A stretch of DNA of 19,076 nucleotides from an uncultured Collinsella sp. (GCA_902492825.1 CABUMZ010000026.1:1-19076), one strand, 5' to 3'; counted from the stretch's first letter, positions 8,896 through 16,617 are shown. Translations and numbers: made by a program. Notes: a model not told the origin generated them from the sequence alone.

Positions 8896-9094
8896 CGCTG
8901 GTTGATGCTTTGTTGAGGGGCCATACCACGCCGTTTATCTGGTTTGTTTGGTTTTCACGGTCAATTATTTGACTGATACGTTCATAATGTGCAAACATAA
9001 TACGGTTTACCTTTGCATTTACTTTCAACCTGAAGGTTAATGTGCGCAGGGGTCGACCCATGCTATGGCTATAACCTTTGTTCGGAGGACCGAC
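8896..9094 (+). promoter_or_regulatory. AT-rich upstream region of ftsZ with dyad elements (candidate promoter)
   Basis: This 199-base gap is clearly richer in A and T than the flanking genes, especially 8935-9030. It contains TTGACT (8969-8974), whose TTGAC is the right arm of a perfect inverted repeat GTCAA-TTAT-TTGAC (8960-8973). Two CATAAT hexamers (8983-8988 and 8996-9001) resemble -10 boxes, but neither lies 16-18 bases from TTGACT, so I cannot name an exact promoter. Two further dyads are AACCT-GA-AGGTT (9027-9038) and GGGTCGACCC (9050-9059). No terminator for ftsQ is evident. A dedicated ftsZ promoter here is an inference from base composition, gap length and the need for high FtsZ expression. 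Confidence 0.45.
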
Positions 9095-10249
9095 ATGCAC
9101 GAGACAGAGATCAACAACTACCTTGCCGTCATTAAGGTGGTCGGCGTCGGCGGCGGCGGTACCAACGCGGTCAATCGAATGATCGAAGAGGGCATCCGCG
9201 GCGTCGAGTTTGTTGCCATCAACACCGATGCTCAGGCACTCGCGATCTCTGATGCCGATATCAAGGTGCACATCGGCACCGACCTTACCCGCGGCCTGGG
9301 CGCCGGCGCCAACCCCGAGGTTGGCCGCAAGGCTGCCGATGAGTCCCGCGACGACATTGCCGAGGCGCTCGCTGGCGCCGACATGGTGTTCATCACCTGC
9401 GGCGAGGGCGGTGGCACCGGTACCGGCGCTGCTCCCATCGTTGCCGATATCGCGATGAACGAGGTCGGTGCGCTGACCGTCGCCGTCGTGACCAAGCCCT
9501 TCACCTTCGAGGGCCGCAAGCGCAAGAAGAGCGCCGAGGAGGGCATTAAGACCCTCTCCGATTGCGTCGACACCATGATCGTCATCCCTAACGATAAGCT
9601 GCTCGACATCGCCGAGAAGAAGACCACCATGCTCGAGGCCTTCGCGATTGCCGATGGCGTCCTTTCCCAGGGCACCCAGGGCATCACCGACCTCATCACC
9701 GTCCCCGGTATCATCAACCTGGACTTCGCCGATGTTAAGACCATCATGAAGCAGGCCGGTACCGCCATGATGGGTATCGGTACCTCTTCTGGGGACACCC
9801 GTGCCGTCGACGCTGCCCAGCAGGCCATCTCCAGCCCGCTGCTCGAGAGCTCCATCGATGGTGCCACGCGCGTGCTGCTCTCCATCGCCGGTTCCAAGGA
9901 CCTGGGCATCCAGGAGATCAGCGACGCCGCCGACGTTGTCGCCAACGCCGTCGACCCCGAGGCCAACATCATCTTCGGTACCGTTGTCGACGAGTCCCTG
10001 GGCGATCAGGTGCGTATCACCGTCATCGCTACGGGCTTCTCCGACTCCAACGTCAACCGTCAGGACGAGCTCTTTGCTGCTCAGCAGTCTCAGAGCAAGG
10101 CCGCTGCCTCCGCTGAGCCGCAGCGCACCGCTCCTGCCACGAGCCCGGCTCAGGCCGCTCCGACCCGCAACGTCGGTGGCACCGAGCTTCCTAACTTCGG
10201 CAACGATCAGTTCGAGCTTCCCGACTTCCTGAAGCGCGGTAGCTTCTAG
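9095..10249 (+). CDS. ftsZ: Cell division GTPase FtsZ
   Basis: FtsZ is the tubulin-like GTPase that polymerises into the cytokinetic ring and recruits the divisome. The 384-residue product contains GVGGGGTNAVNRM (17-29), NTDAQAL (43-49), GLGAGANPEVG (67-77), the tubulin signature GEGGGTGTGAAP (103-114), PFTFEGRKR (135-143), the T7 synergy loop NLDFADV (208-214), an Ala/Pro/Gln-rich linker (about 325-362) and a C-terminal peptide ELPDFLKRGSF, the type of tail bound by anchors such as SepF. ATG 9095 is chosen because GGAGG (9084-9088) lies six bases upstream; an in-frame ATG at 9065 would precede that site. The gene has its own terminator, so it is likely expressed partly independently of the upstream dcw genes. 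Membrane anchoring by the nearby SepF is an inference. Confidence 0.99.
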   Translation: MHETEINNYLAVIKVVGVGGGGTNAVNRMIEEGIRGVEFVAINTDAQALAISDADIKVHIGTDLTRGLGAGANPEVGRKAADESRDDIAEALAGADMVFITCGEGGGTGTGAAPIVADIAMNEVGALTVAVVTKPFTFEGRKRKKSAEEGIKTLSDCVDTMIVIPNDKLLDIAEKKTTMLEAFAIADGVLSQGTQGITDLITVPGIINLDFADVKTIMKQAGTAMMGIGTSSGDTRAVDAAQQAISSPLLESSIDGATRVLLSIAGSKDLGIQEISDAADVVANAVDPEANIIFGTVVDESLGDQVRITVIATGFSDSNVNRQDELFAAQQSQSKAAASAEPQRTAPATSPAQAAPTRNVGGTELPNFGNDQFELPDFLKRGSF

Positions 10250-10273
10250 TTCGTTTTTATCAACGACCTGCAT

Positions 10274-10305
10274 GGGGTGCGTCCGATTGGGCGCACCCCT
10301 TTTTT
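10274..10305 (+). terminator. Intrinsic terminator after ftsZ
   Basis: An 11-base-pair stem, GGGGTGCGTCC (10274-10284) with GGGCGCACCCC (10289-10299), contains one G-U pair, has a GATT loop, and is followed by six T residues (10300-10305). It lies 24 bases after the ftsZ stop. This is a textbook Rho-independent terminator and should separate ftsZ from the pgeF-pst unit. Confidence 0.95.
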
Positions 10306-10344
10306 GTTGTGGTTCGTCTTTGTAAACGAAAGCCTCCAATCTCC

Positions 10345-10362
10345 TTACGTTCCCTTTACGTT
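10345..10362 (+). promoter_or_regulatory. Candidate Pho box: two 7-base direct repeats with 11-base period
   Basis: TTACGTT occurs at 10345-10351 and again at 10356-10362, separated by four bases (CCCT). Two 7-base direct repeats with a 4-base spacer are the architecture of PhoB/PhoP-type Pho boxes, and the site lies upstream of the phosphate uptake operon. The repeat sequence itself is not one I can match to a described consensus. A possible -10 element TATCCT (10382-10387) lies 19 bases downstream, further than in classic Pho promoters. Geometry and position are seen; binding by a phosphate response regulator is inferred. Confidence 0.5.
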
Positions 10363-10394
10363 TGGTCCGTACTGCTGCGGGTATCCTTTTGATG

Positions 10395-10444
10395 AAGTAT
10401 GGCAGCCGTATGACACGGACTGCTGCGGCGTCGCCGCGATACTT
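10395..10444 (+). promoter_or_regulatory. Structured leader: predicted compact three-way junction before pgeF
   Basis: The RNA from this stretch can close with AAGTAT (10395-10400) pairing to ATACTT (10439-10444). Inside are a second helix GCAGCCGT (10402-10409) with ACGG-A-CTGC (10415-10423, one bulged A), extendable by a G-U pair 10401-10424, and a third helix GCGGC (10425-10429) with GCCGC (10433-10437). Only one base is left unpaired at the junction. It ends eight bases before the pgeF ribosome binding site. I do not recognise it as a known riboswitch; regulatory function is speculative. Confidence 0.4.
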
Positions 10445-10452
10445 GTGTTATT

Positions 10453-10458
10453 AGGAGG
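10453..10458 (+). promoter_or_regulatory. Strong ribosome binding site of pgeF that decides the start
   Basis: AGGAGG seven bases before ATG 10466. It fixes the start of pgeF well downstream of the open frame's first ATG at 10277, which lies inside the ftsZ terminator. The segment AAAGCCTCC at 10329-10337 is a perfect 9-base complement of 10454-10462, which covers most of this site. Confidence 0.85.
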
Positions 10459-10465
10459 CTTTAGT

Positions 10466-11266
10466 ATGGCAGCACGTGCGGACAACGTTTCGCGTGTCGA
10501 CCATGATGGAGTTACGTTGGTAGAGGGCGCGACGCACGATGTTCGTTTTGCCTTTACCGAGCGCACCGGTGGCGTTTCCGAAGATGCGTACTCCTCGCTC
10601 AATCTGGGCTCGCATGTAGGCGATGACCCCTTTGCCGTTCAAGAAAATCGTCGCCGCGTACTCGAGGCCATGGGCGCCGCCGAGTGCGAGCACAACCTGC
10701 TCGTTCCCAATCAGGTCCATGGTGACCATATCGTTTCGGTGACCTCGAACGGCGCCGATGACCTTGAGGACGTTCGCGAGCAGATTGCCGAGGGCTGCGA
10801 TGCCATCGTCTGCACGGCCCGTGAGGTGCCCGTGATGCTTTGCTTTGCGGATTGCGTTCCCGTGGTGCTGGTTGCCCCCGGCGGTTTTGCTGTGGTGCAT
10901 TCCGGATGGAAGGGCACGATCGCACGCATTTCCGCCAAGGCATGCCATGCGCTCTGCGAGGCGGTTGGCTGCAAGCCGGAGGACATCTCTGCCTATATTG
11001 GGCCCCATATCCTGGGCGACGAGTACGAGGTGTCCCAAGAGCTTATGGACCGCTTTGCCGCCGAGTTCGCGTGCATCGATGCTACCGCTTCCCGTATGCT
11101 CGATCTTTCCGCCGCCATTCGCGAGGCGCTGGTGGATGCCGGTGTCGATGTGAATGGTATTGTGGACACCAAACTTTCCACCGTGCGTCAGAACGACCGC
11201 TTTTATTCCTACCGCAACGAGGGCGGCACCTGTGGGCGCCATGCTGCGATCGGCGTGATGCTATGA
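10466..11266 (+). CDS. pgeF: PgeF/YfiH family protein (laccase-domain; purine nucleoside phosphorylase-like)
   Basis: The YfiH/DUF152 family includes proteins described as peptidoglycan editing factor and as multicopper-type purine nucleoside phosphorylase/adenosine deaminase. The 266-residue product has the metal-site residues expected for the family: His85 in NQVHGD (82-87), Cys130 in FADCVPV (127-133) and His145 in VVHSGWKGT (143-151). It also has YIGPHI (177-182) and a C-terminal RFYSYRNEGGTCGRHAA-like ending. The gene usually sits directly after ftsZ in Gram-positive genomes, as here. Its stop overlaps the pstS start by four bases (ATGA), so it appears to be the first gene of the phosphate operon in this organism. 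The exact physiological substrate cannot be read from the sequence. Confidence 0.93.
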   Translation: MAARADNVSRVDHDGVTLVEGATHDVRFAFTERTGGVSEDAYSSLNLGSHVGDDPFAVQENRRRVLEAMGAAECEHNLLVPNQVHGDHIVSVTSNGADDLEDVREQIAEGCDAIVCTAREVPVMLCFADCVPVVLVAPGGFAVVHSGWKGTIARISAKACHALCEAVGCKPEDISAYIGPHILGDEYEVSQELMDRFAAEFACIDATASRMLDLSAAIREALVDAGVDVNGIVDTKLSTVRQNDRFYSYRNEGGTCGRHAAIGVML

Positions 11267-12099
11267 GAAAGATCGCATCGGTCCTGAGTGCGGCAGTGCT
11301 CACGCTCACGCTGTGCGCCTGCTCCTCGGGATCTTCTACGACTTCTATTACCGTTGCCGGCTCTACGACGTGCCTTCCCATTGCCGAGATTGCCGCCGAG
11401 GGCTTTAAAGAGGAGACCGGCATCGACGTGCTCGTCTCCGGCCTTGGCTCATCTGCTGGCATCGAAGCTGTTAGCGCCGGCACCGCCGATATCGCCAGCT
11501 CCTCTCGTGGCCTCAACGCCGATGAGCAAGACCTGGGCCTGACGCCTATCGTTATCGCACACGACGGCATCGCAGTCATCGTGAACGACGACAACCCGGT
11601 CGACAATCTCTCGACCGAACAGCTCCGCGATATTTACGCCGGAAAGATCACCAACTGGAAAGAGGTTGGTGGCGAGGACCTGAAGATTCAGGTTATCAAC
11701 CGCGACGAGGCTTCCGGTACGCGCGAGGCCTTCCGCACCATCGTGATGGACGGCACGCCGTTCGATCGCCGCTCGGCCGTTCTTTCGGGTACGGGTCAGG
11801 TACGCGATGTCGTGTCCCGCTCGCGTGGTGCTATTGGCTACATCTCGCTGGGTTTTGTCGAGAGCCTCAACGCTAAGACCTCGGTCAAGGCCGTTTCGGT
11901 CAACCATGTCGAGGCATCCGAGAAGACGGTCGCAAGTGGCGGCTATCCCATCTCGCGTGACCTCTACTTCTTTGTGAAGGGAACGCCTTCGCAGCAAGCG
12001 CAGGACTACATCGACTATGTGACGTCCGAAAAGATGGACAAGCAGATTCGCGAGGCGGGCTTTATTCCCGTCACCAACGACGGAAAGGGGAGTGAGTAG
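11263..12099 (+). CDS. pstS: Phosphate ABC transporter substrate-binding lipoprotein PstS
   Basis: PstS captures inorganic phosphate outside the membrane and delivers it to PstC-PstA. The 278-residue product starts with a lipoprotein signal: MRKI, a hydrophobic core, then the lipobox TLCAC, with Cys20 as the likely lipidated residue followed by a Ser/Gly linker. Phosphate-binding motifs of the family are present: AGSTT (32-36), SSRGL (80-84) and a helix start DEASGTREAF (148-157). The length is close to that of Gram-positive PstS proteins. ATG 11263 overlaps the pgeF stop in an ATGA junction, and there is no room for a promoter immediately upstream, so control must lie before pgeF or inside it. 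Confidence 0.96.
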   Translation: MRKIASVLSAAVLTLTLCACSSGSSTTSITVAGSTTCLPIAEIAAEGFKEETGIDVLVSGLGSSAGIEAVSAGTADIASSSRGLNADEQDLGLTPIVIAHDGIAVIVNDDNPVDNLSTEQLRDIYAGKITNWKEVGGEDLKIQVINRDEASGTREAFRTIVMDGTPFDRRSAVLSGTGQVRDVVSRSRGAIGYISLGFVESLNAKTSVKAVSVNHVEASEKTVASGGYPISRDLYFFVKGTPSQQAQDYIDYVTSEKMDKQIREAGFIPVTNDGKGSE

Positions 12100-12100
12100 C

Positions 12101-13024
12101 GTGGAAGCACAGGAAACCCCCCAGATTGAGCAGGAGACCCAGGCGCCCAAAAAGCGTGAGTTGGCGTTGGTGTCACGCAGCACCTATCTTAAGGAGAAGG
12201 CGCTGCAGTGGATCTTCTTTGCCTGCGCGTTCTTGGCGGTCGTCACCGTCATCCTGATTTTTGTCTTTACCACGTACTCGGCGCTGCCGGTCTTTACCGA
12301 CATCGGCCTGGCGGACTTCTTTAGCTTTACATGGGCACCCTCTGAGGGCCACTACGGCATTATGTCGCTGCTGGCGGGTTCTGGTCTGGTGACCGTCGGT
12401 GCGCTCGCCATGGGTGTGCCCCTGGGTGTGGGCACGGCTGTGTATCTGGTCGAGATCGCCAGCAAGCGCGTGCGCAAGCTCATCAGCCCCGCCGTCGATC
12501 TGCTGGCGGGCATCCCCTCCATCATCTACGGTTTCTTTGGCATGGTCATCATCCGTCCGTTTATCGCGCAGCTAACCGGCGGCCTTGGCTTTGGCGCGCT
12601 GACAGCGTGGTTCGTGCTCGCCATCATGATCGTCCCCACCATCACCACGCTCACCATCGATGCCCTCAATTCCATTCCCATGGGTATTCGCGAGGCGTCC
12701 TATGCCATGGGTGCCACCAAGTGGCAGACCATCTACAAGGTCGTGCTGCCTGCAGCCAAGCTGGGCATCGTCGATGCGATTGTCTTGGGCATGGGGCGTG
12801 CCATCGGCGAGACCATGGCCGTGCTCATGGTCGTGGGCAACGCTCCGGTCATCCCGGACAGCATCTCGAGCCCCATCTCGACGCTCACGAGCCAGATCGC
12901 GCTCGACATGAGCTATTCCTCGGGCCTGCACCGCTCGGCTCTGTTTGGCATGGGCGTGGTCCTGTTTATCATCTCCGCTGCACTGGTGGGTATCGTCCGC
13001 CTGATTTCCAAGAAGAGGGGGTAG
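12101..13024 (+). CDS. pstC: Phosphate ABC transporter permease PstC
   Basis: PstC is one of two membrane subunits forming the phosphate channel. The 307-residue product has a cytoplasmic N-terminal tail, a first transmembrane helix about residues 37-57, and a binding-protein-dependent transport permease domain from about 95 to 300. The EAA-type loop that contacts PstB is visible as EASYAMGATKWQTIYKVVLP (198-217), followed by GMGRAIGETMAV. The GTG at 12101 is chosen because GGGGAG (12087-12092) lies eight bases upstream; a GTG at 12092 is in frame but overlaps that site. One base separates it from the pstS stop. Confidence 0.96.
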   Translation: MEAQETPQIEQETQAPKKRELALVSRSTYLKEKALQWIFFACAFLAVVTVILIFVFTTYSALPVFTDIGLADFFSFTWAPSEGHYGIMSLLAGSGLVTVGALAMGVPLGVGTAVYLVEIASKRVRKLISPAVDLLAGIPSIIYGFFGMVIIRPFIAQLTGGLGFGALTAWFVLAIMIVPTITTLTIDALNSIPMGIREASYAMGATKWQTIYKVVLPAAKLGIVDAIVLGMGRAIGETMAVLMVVGNAPVIPDSISSPISTLTSQIALDMSYSSGLHRSALFGMGVVLFIISAALVGIVRLISKKRG

Positions 13025-13027
13025 GCT

Positions 13028-13933
13028 ATGTCCGATTCCGTTGACACGACGGTCGATACGACCTCGTCGCGCGAGCGCATCAAGCGTGCCCTTTCCCATG
13101 GCAAGAAGGGCCGCATCAACAAGGATCTGTCCAACAAGATCATGCTCGGCGTGTTTCGCGCCGCGGCCTATATCACCACGCTGGTGCTGATCGCCATCAT
13201 CGCCTACGTGGTCATCAACGGCCTGCCGCATATCTCGCTCGACTTTATCTTCGGCTGGCCGCAGGGCGTAAACGCCGAGGGCGGCATTTGGCCCACGATC
13301 GTCTCGACCATCTACGTGACGGCGCTCGCCATGCTCATCTGCACGCCGGTTGCCGTCTTGGCTGCGGTCTATCTGGCCGAGTACGCCAAGCAGGGCAAGG
13401 TCGTCGACATCATTCGCTATGCTGCCGATGCCCTGGCCTCGGTGCCCTCCATTGTTATGGGCCTCTTTGGCTACGCCTTGTTTGTCGAGGCCATGGGCCT
13501 GGGCCTTTCGATGGTCTCGGCCGCCCTGGCGCTGGCACTTCTGATGCTGCCCATTGTCATGCGCACCACTGAGGAGGCAATCCGCGCCGTTCCGCGCTAT
13601 ATCCGTTGGGGTGCATACGGCCTGGGCGCCACCAAGTGGCAGGTCGTCTCCAAGATCGTGCTTCCTTCGGCTTTTGGCCGCATCGCCACCGGCATCGTGC
13701 TTGCCATCGGCCGCGCCATCGGCGAGACCGCCGTGGTGCTCTACGCCATGGGTCAGGCCATCAACCTGCCTATCTCGCCGCTCGATTCCGGTCGTCCCAT
13801 GACCGTTCACCTTTATCTGCTTGCCAATGACGGCATCAACATGAACGCAGCCTACGGCACTGCGCTTTTGCTGATGGCGATTATTCTGGCCTTCAACCTG
13901 TTTGCGCGTTATCTGTCGCGCAAACGCCGCTAG
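13028..13933 (+). CDS. pstA: Phosphate ABC transporter permease PstA
   Basis: PstA is the second channel subunit of the Pst transporter. The 301-residue product has a polar N-terminal tail of about 40 residues with a run of Thr and Asp near the start, a first membrane helix about 41-63, and a permease domain with ASVPSIVMGLFG (137-148) and the EAA loop WGAYGLGATKWQ (194-205) followed by GRAIGETAVVLY (228-239). It shares these motifs with PstC but is distinct along its length, as expected for the heterodimer. ATG 13028 is three bases after pstC and is preceded by AGAGGGGG. Confidence 0.96.
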   Translation: MSDSVDTTVDTTSSRERIKRALSHGKKGRINKDLSNKIMLGVFRAAAYITTLVLIAIIAYVVINGLPHISLDFIFGWPQGVNAEGGIWPTIVSTIYVTALAMLICTPVAVLAAVYLAEYAKQGKVVDIIRYAADALASVPSIVMGLFGYALFVEAMGLGLSMVSAALALALLMLPIVMRTTEEAIRAVPRYIRWGAYGLGATKWQVVSKIVLPSAFGRIATGIVLAIGRAIGETAVVLYAMGQAINLPISPLDSGRPMTVHLYLLANDGINMNAAYGTALLLMAIILAFNLFARYLSRKRR

Positions 13934-13945
13934 TTAAGGAGTCCC

Positions 13946-14749
<804 letters not shown>

Positions 14750-14841
14750 TCGGCGCGACTAGTCCCAAGCCGATCGGACCTGGTCCGGTGCGTATTCACT
14801 GTGCGGGCAGCATGACCGCACCCAACTGATTGGAGTGAACC
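14750..14841 (+). repeat. pstB-phoU gap with three consecutive dyads
   Basis: The 92-base gap contains CTGATCGGC (14746-14754, overlapping the pstB stop) paired with GCCGATCGG (14769-14777), nine base pairs with one G-U; CGGACC-T-GGTCCG (14775-14787), which competes with it; and GTGCGG (14801-14806) with CCGCAC (14816-14821). None is followed by a T-run, so I do not call a terminator. They may stabilise or process the message between pstB and phoU, which is inference. Confidence 0.5.
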
Positions 14842-15699
14842 ATGCGTAAACTGTTTTCCCGTCAGCTCATCGAGGCCCGTCACGAGATGCTGAGCATCTA
14901 CGAGGCCGTAGACCTGGCGCTTCACGACGCCGTGAAGGCCTATGTGACCGACGATCGCAAGCTCGCCACCAAGACCAAGAAGCGCACACTTTCGATTGAC
15001 GCGCGCTGCGCCAACTTGGAGGCCGTGTGCTACAACCTGATCGCTACGCAGTCGCCGGTCGCCTCCGACTTCCGCTTGCTGCAGACGATCATCTACGTCG
15101 ACTTTAACCTGCAGCGCATGACCGATAAGGTTCGCCAGATCTGCCGCGCCACGCGCCACATGGTCAAGGCCGACATCTCGCTGCCCCAGGAACTCGTCGG
15201 TACGGTTGAGGCCGAGGCCGAAGCTGTTTACCAGGTGCTGGGTTCGTCGCTTTCCGCGCTCGTCACCAACGACATGTCCATCATCTGCAATCTGGCCGTC
15301 GAGGACGGGCCGGTGCATGCGGCGTACGAGAAGTTCTTCCGTACCTTCAACCGCATGGATGCCGGCGAGTTTATGGATGACAACAGCAATTACGACGACC
15401 TGCGCCGCGCCATCATGGTTTCGCGCTACCTCGATCGTATCGCCTCGATTTCCATCGATGCTGCCTGCCGCCTGACCTTCCTTTTGACCGGACAGCGTAT
15501 GACTGCCGGCGATATCGCCCGTACGGACGAGGATGAGCTCGAGAGCATGCGCGTGCCTTCGGGCGAGGGCGTCATCATGAGGCCTGCCGTGGATGCGGGC
15601 TATGTTGCCAAGGTGCCTGCTAACGAGGTGAGCGAAGGCCTTCGCTATTTGCTTGAGCACCTTGAGGACGAGGACGACGCCGAGGATGACGAGGAGTAG
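14842..15699 (+). CDS. phoU: Phosphate transport system regulator PhoU
   Basis: PhoU is a cytoplasmic helical protein that links the Pst transporter to a phosphate-sensing histidine kinase and represses the Pho response when phosphate is ample. The 285-residue product shows the two-repeat helical layout: first repeat with ATQSPVASDFRLL (68-80) and LQRMTDKV (90-97), second repeat with VSRYLDRIASISIDAA (193-208). It is longer than typical PhoU (about 220-240) because of a C-terminal extension ending in an acidic EDEDDAEDDEE tail. The metal-binding consensus of the family (LERIGDH-type) is degenerate in both repeats. GGAG (14832-14835) lies six bases before the ATG. No histidine kinase or response regulator gene is in the window. 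Confidence 0.93.
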   Translation: MRKLFSRQLIEARHEMLSIYEAVDLALHDAVKAYVTDDRKLATKTKKRTLSIDARCANLEAVCYNLIATQSPVASDFRLLQTIIYVDFNLQRMTDKVRQICRATRHMVKADISLPQELVGTVEAEAEAVYQVLGSSLSALVTNDMSIICNLAVEDGPVHAAYEKFFRTFNRMDAGEFMDDNSNYDDLRRAIMVSRYLDRIASISIDAACRLTFLLTGQRMTAGDIARTDEDELESMRVPSGEGVIMRPAVDAGYVAKVPANEVSEGLRYLLEHLEDEDDAEDDEE

Positions 15700-15737
15700 G
15701 GTAGCCCCGTTCGTCGAAAGATTGTAAATACCTAAGT

Positions 15738-15769
15738 GAGCGCGGCCTTGCACATGCGAGGCCGCGCTC
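15738..15769 (+). terminator. Strong hairpin after phoU, probable terminator
   Basis: GAGCGCGGCCT (15738-15748) pairs perfectly with AGGCCGCGCTC (15759-15769), 11 base pairs with a 10-base loop, 38 bases after the phoU stop. The downstream tract is only weakly T-rich (TTGCGTT), so termination may be partial or may need other factors. It marks the boundary between the pst operon and the yggS-divIVA genes. Confidence 0.65.
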
Positions 15770-15819
15770 TTGCGTTAGCATGGGACTACTTGTTTGGCTG
15801 TCTGCGGAGGCGATTGGCA

Positions 15820-16557
15820 ATGGATAACTATTTGGACTTGATGCGCGCTCGCCGCGAGCAGATTCTGGAGCGTTTTTATGCAGCACTCGATCGCGCGGGC
15901 CGTCCCCACGATGCCGCGCGCCTGATTGCCGTCTCCAAGACTGTTGGCGTCGATGAGACCGTTGCCGCTATCCAGGCGGGGTATCGCCATTTTGCCGAGA
16001 ACCGCCCGCAGGAGCTCGTTCGCAAGCTTGCGGGCTTGGCTGAACATCCAGAGCTGCCTGCGGTGCGTTTTGACATGATTGGCAACCTGCAGACCAACAA
16101 GATCAATGCGGTTCTGGGCTCGGCTGAGCTGATTCATTCGGTGGGATCGCTGCATTTGGCTCAGGCCATCTCGAGCCGTGCGGTCCGCAAGATTGAGGCA
16201 GGTGAGCTCTCCGGTCCCCAGCGCGTGCTGATCGAGGTCAATGTGAGCGGCGAGGAGTCCAAGGGCGGCTTTTCGCCCGACGAGGTCCGAGACGCCGCAG
16301 GTGAGCTTGCGGAGCTTGAGGGAATTTGTGTGCAGGGCCTTATGACTATGGCGCCCCGGGGGAATAAGGATGTGGCGCGCCGCACTTTTGCCGGACTTCG
16401 CGAGCTAAGGGATGAGCTTGAGGCGACGCACTCCGATCTGAGCCTGCCCGAACTTTCCTGCGGCATGAGCGAGGACTTTGAGCCTGCCCTTGAGGAAGGC
16501 TCTACGCTCGTTCGCCTGGGCAGGGTAGTATTTAGCCCGGAGTTTGCAGTAAAATAA
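15820..16557 (+). CDS. yggS: Pyridoxal phosphate homeostasis protein, YggS family
   Basis: YggS/YlmE proteins bind pyridoxal phosphate without known catalytic activity and keep vitamin B6 and amino acid pools balanced. The 245-residue product contains the PLP lysine in IAVSKTV (K40), HFAENRPQEL (57-66), a variant of the family's HFIG-LQ-NK segment reading MIGNLQTNK, IEVNVSGEESKGGF, GLMTMAP and the C-terminal LSCGMSEDFEPALEEGSTLVRLGR-type phosphate-binding region. ATG 15820 is preferred because GGAGG (15806-15810) is nine bases upstream; the longer open frame from 15736 starts before the terminator hairpin. The gene is the usual partner of sepF and yggT. I see no clear promoter between the hairpin and this start. 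Confidence 0.94.
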   Translation: MDNYLDLMRARREQILERFYAALDRAGRPHDAARLIAVSKTVGVDETVAAIQAGYRHFAENRPQELVRKLAGLAEHPELPAVRFDMIGNLQTNKINAVLGSAELIHSVGSLHLAQAISSRAVRKIEAGELSGPQRVLIEVNVSGEESKGGFSPDEVRDAAGELAELEGICVQGLMTMAPRGNKDVARRTFAGLRELRDELEATHSDLSLPELSCGMSEDFEPALEEGSTLVRLGRVVFSPEFAVK

Positions 16558-16558
16558 G

Positions 16559-16587
16559 GCTCTGAAGTGCGCACTGATTATCAGAGC
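16559..16587 (+). repeat. Inverted repeat between yggS and sepF
   Basis: GCTCTGA (16559-16565) is perfectly complementary to TCAGAGC (16581-16587), and the enclosed bases include a perfect 10-base palindrome AGTGCGCACT (16566-16575). The element fills half of the yggS-sepF gap. A TAAAAT hexamer at 16550-16555 resembles a -10 box just upstream but has no convincing -35. Possible operator or RNA hairpin; role unknown. Confidence 0.45.
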
Positions 16588-16617
16588 GCCTGCACTAAAC
16601 CGCGAGAGGACACAACC

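Noticed and set aside
9065..9094. ATG 9065 as the ftsZ start
   Set aside because: GGAGG at 9084-9088 lies after it and is spaced correctly for ATG 9095, and the added ten residues are not FtsZ-like.
8873..10339. 488-residue open frame on the - strand opposite ftsZ
   Set aside because: It is a shadow of ftsZ codon structure, rich in Gly/Asp/Val/Leu repeats, and crosses the ftsZ terminator and promoter region.
10371..10428. Direct repeat ACTGCTGCGG at 10371-10380 and 10419-10428
   Set aside because: Only two copies in a GC-rich leader; the second is explained by the predicted helices, so I did not call a separate repeat family.
10277..10465. Upstream extension of pgeF by 63 codons
   Set aside because: It begins inside the ftsZ terminator stem, has no ribosome binding site, and the AGGAGG before ATG 10466 fits the family N-terminus. 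The translated extension looks incidental.
12572..13810. 412-residue open frame on the - strand opposite pstC and pstA
   Set aside because: Shadow of two well-supported permease genes; its His/Asp/Gly-rich content is typical of such antisense frames.
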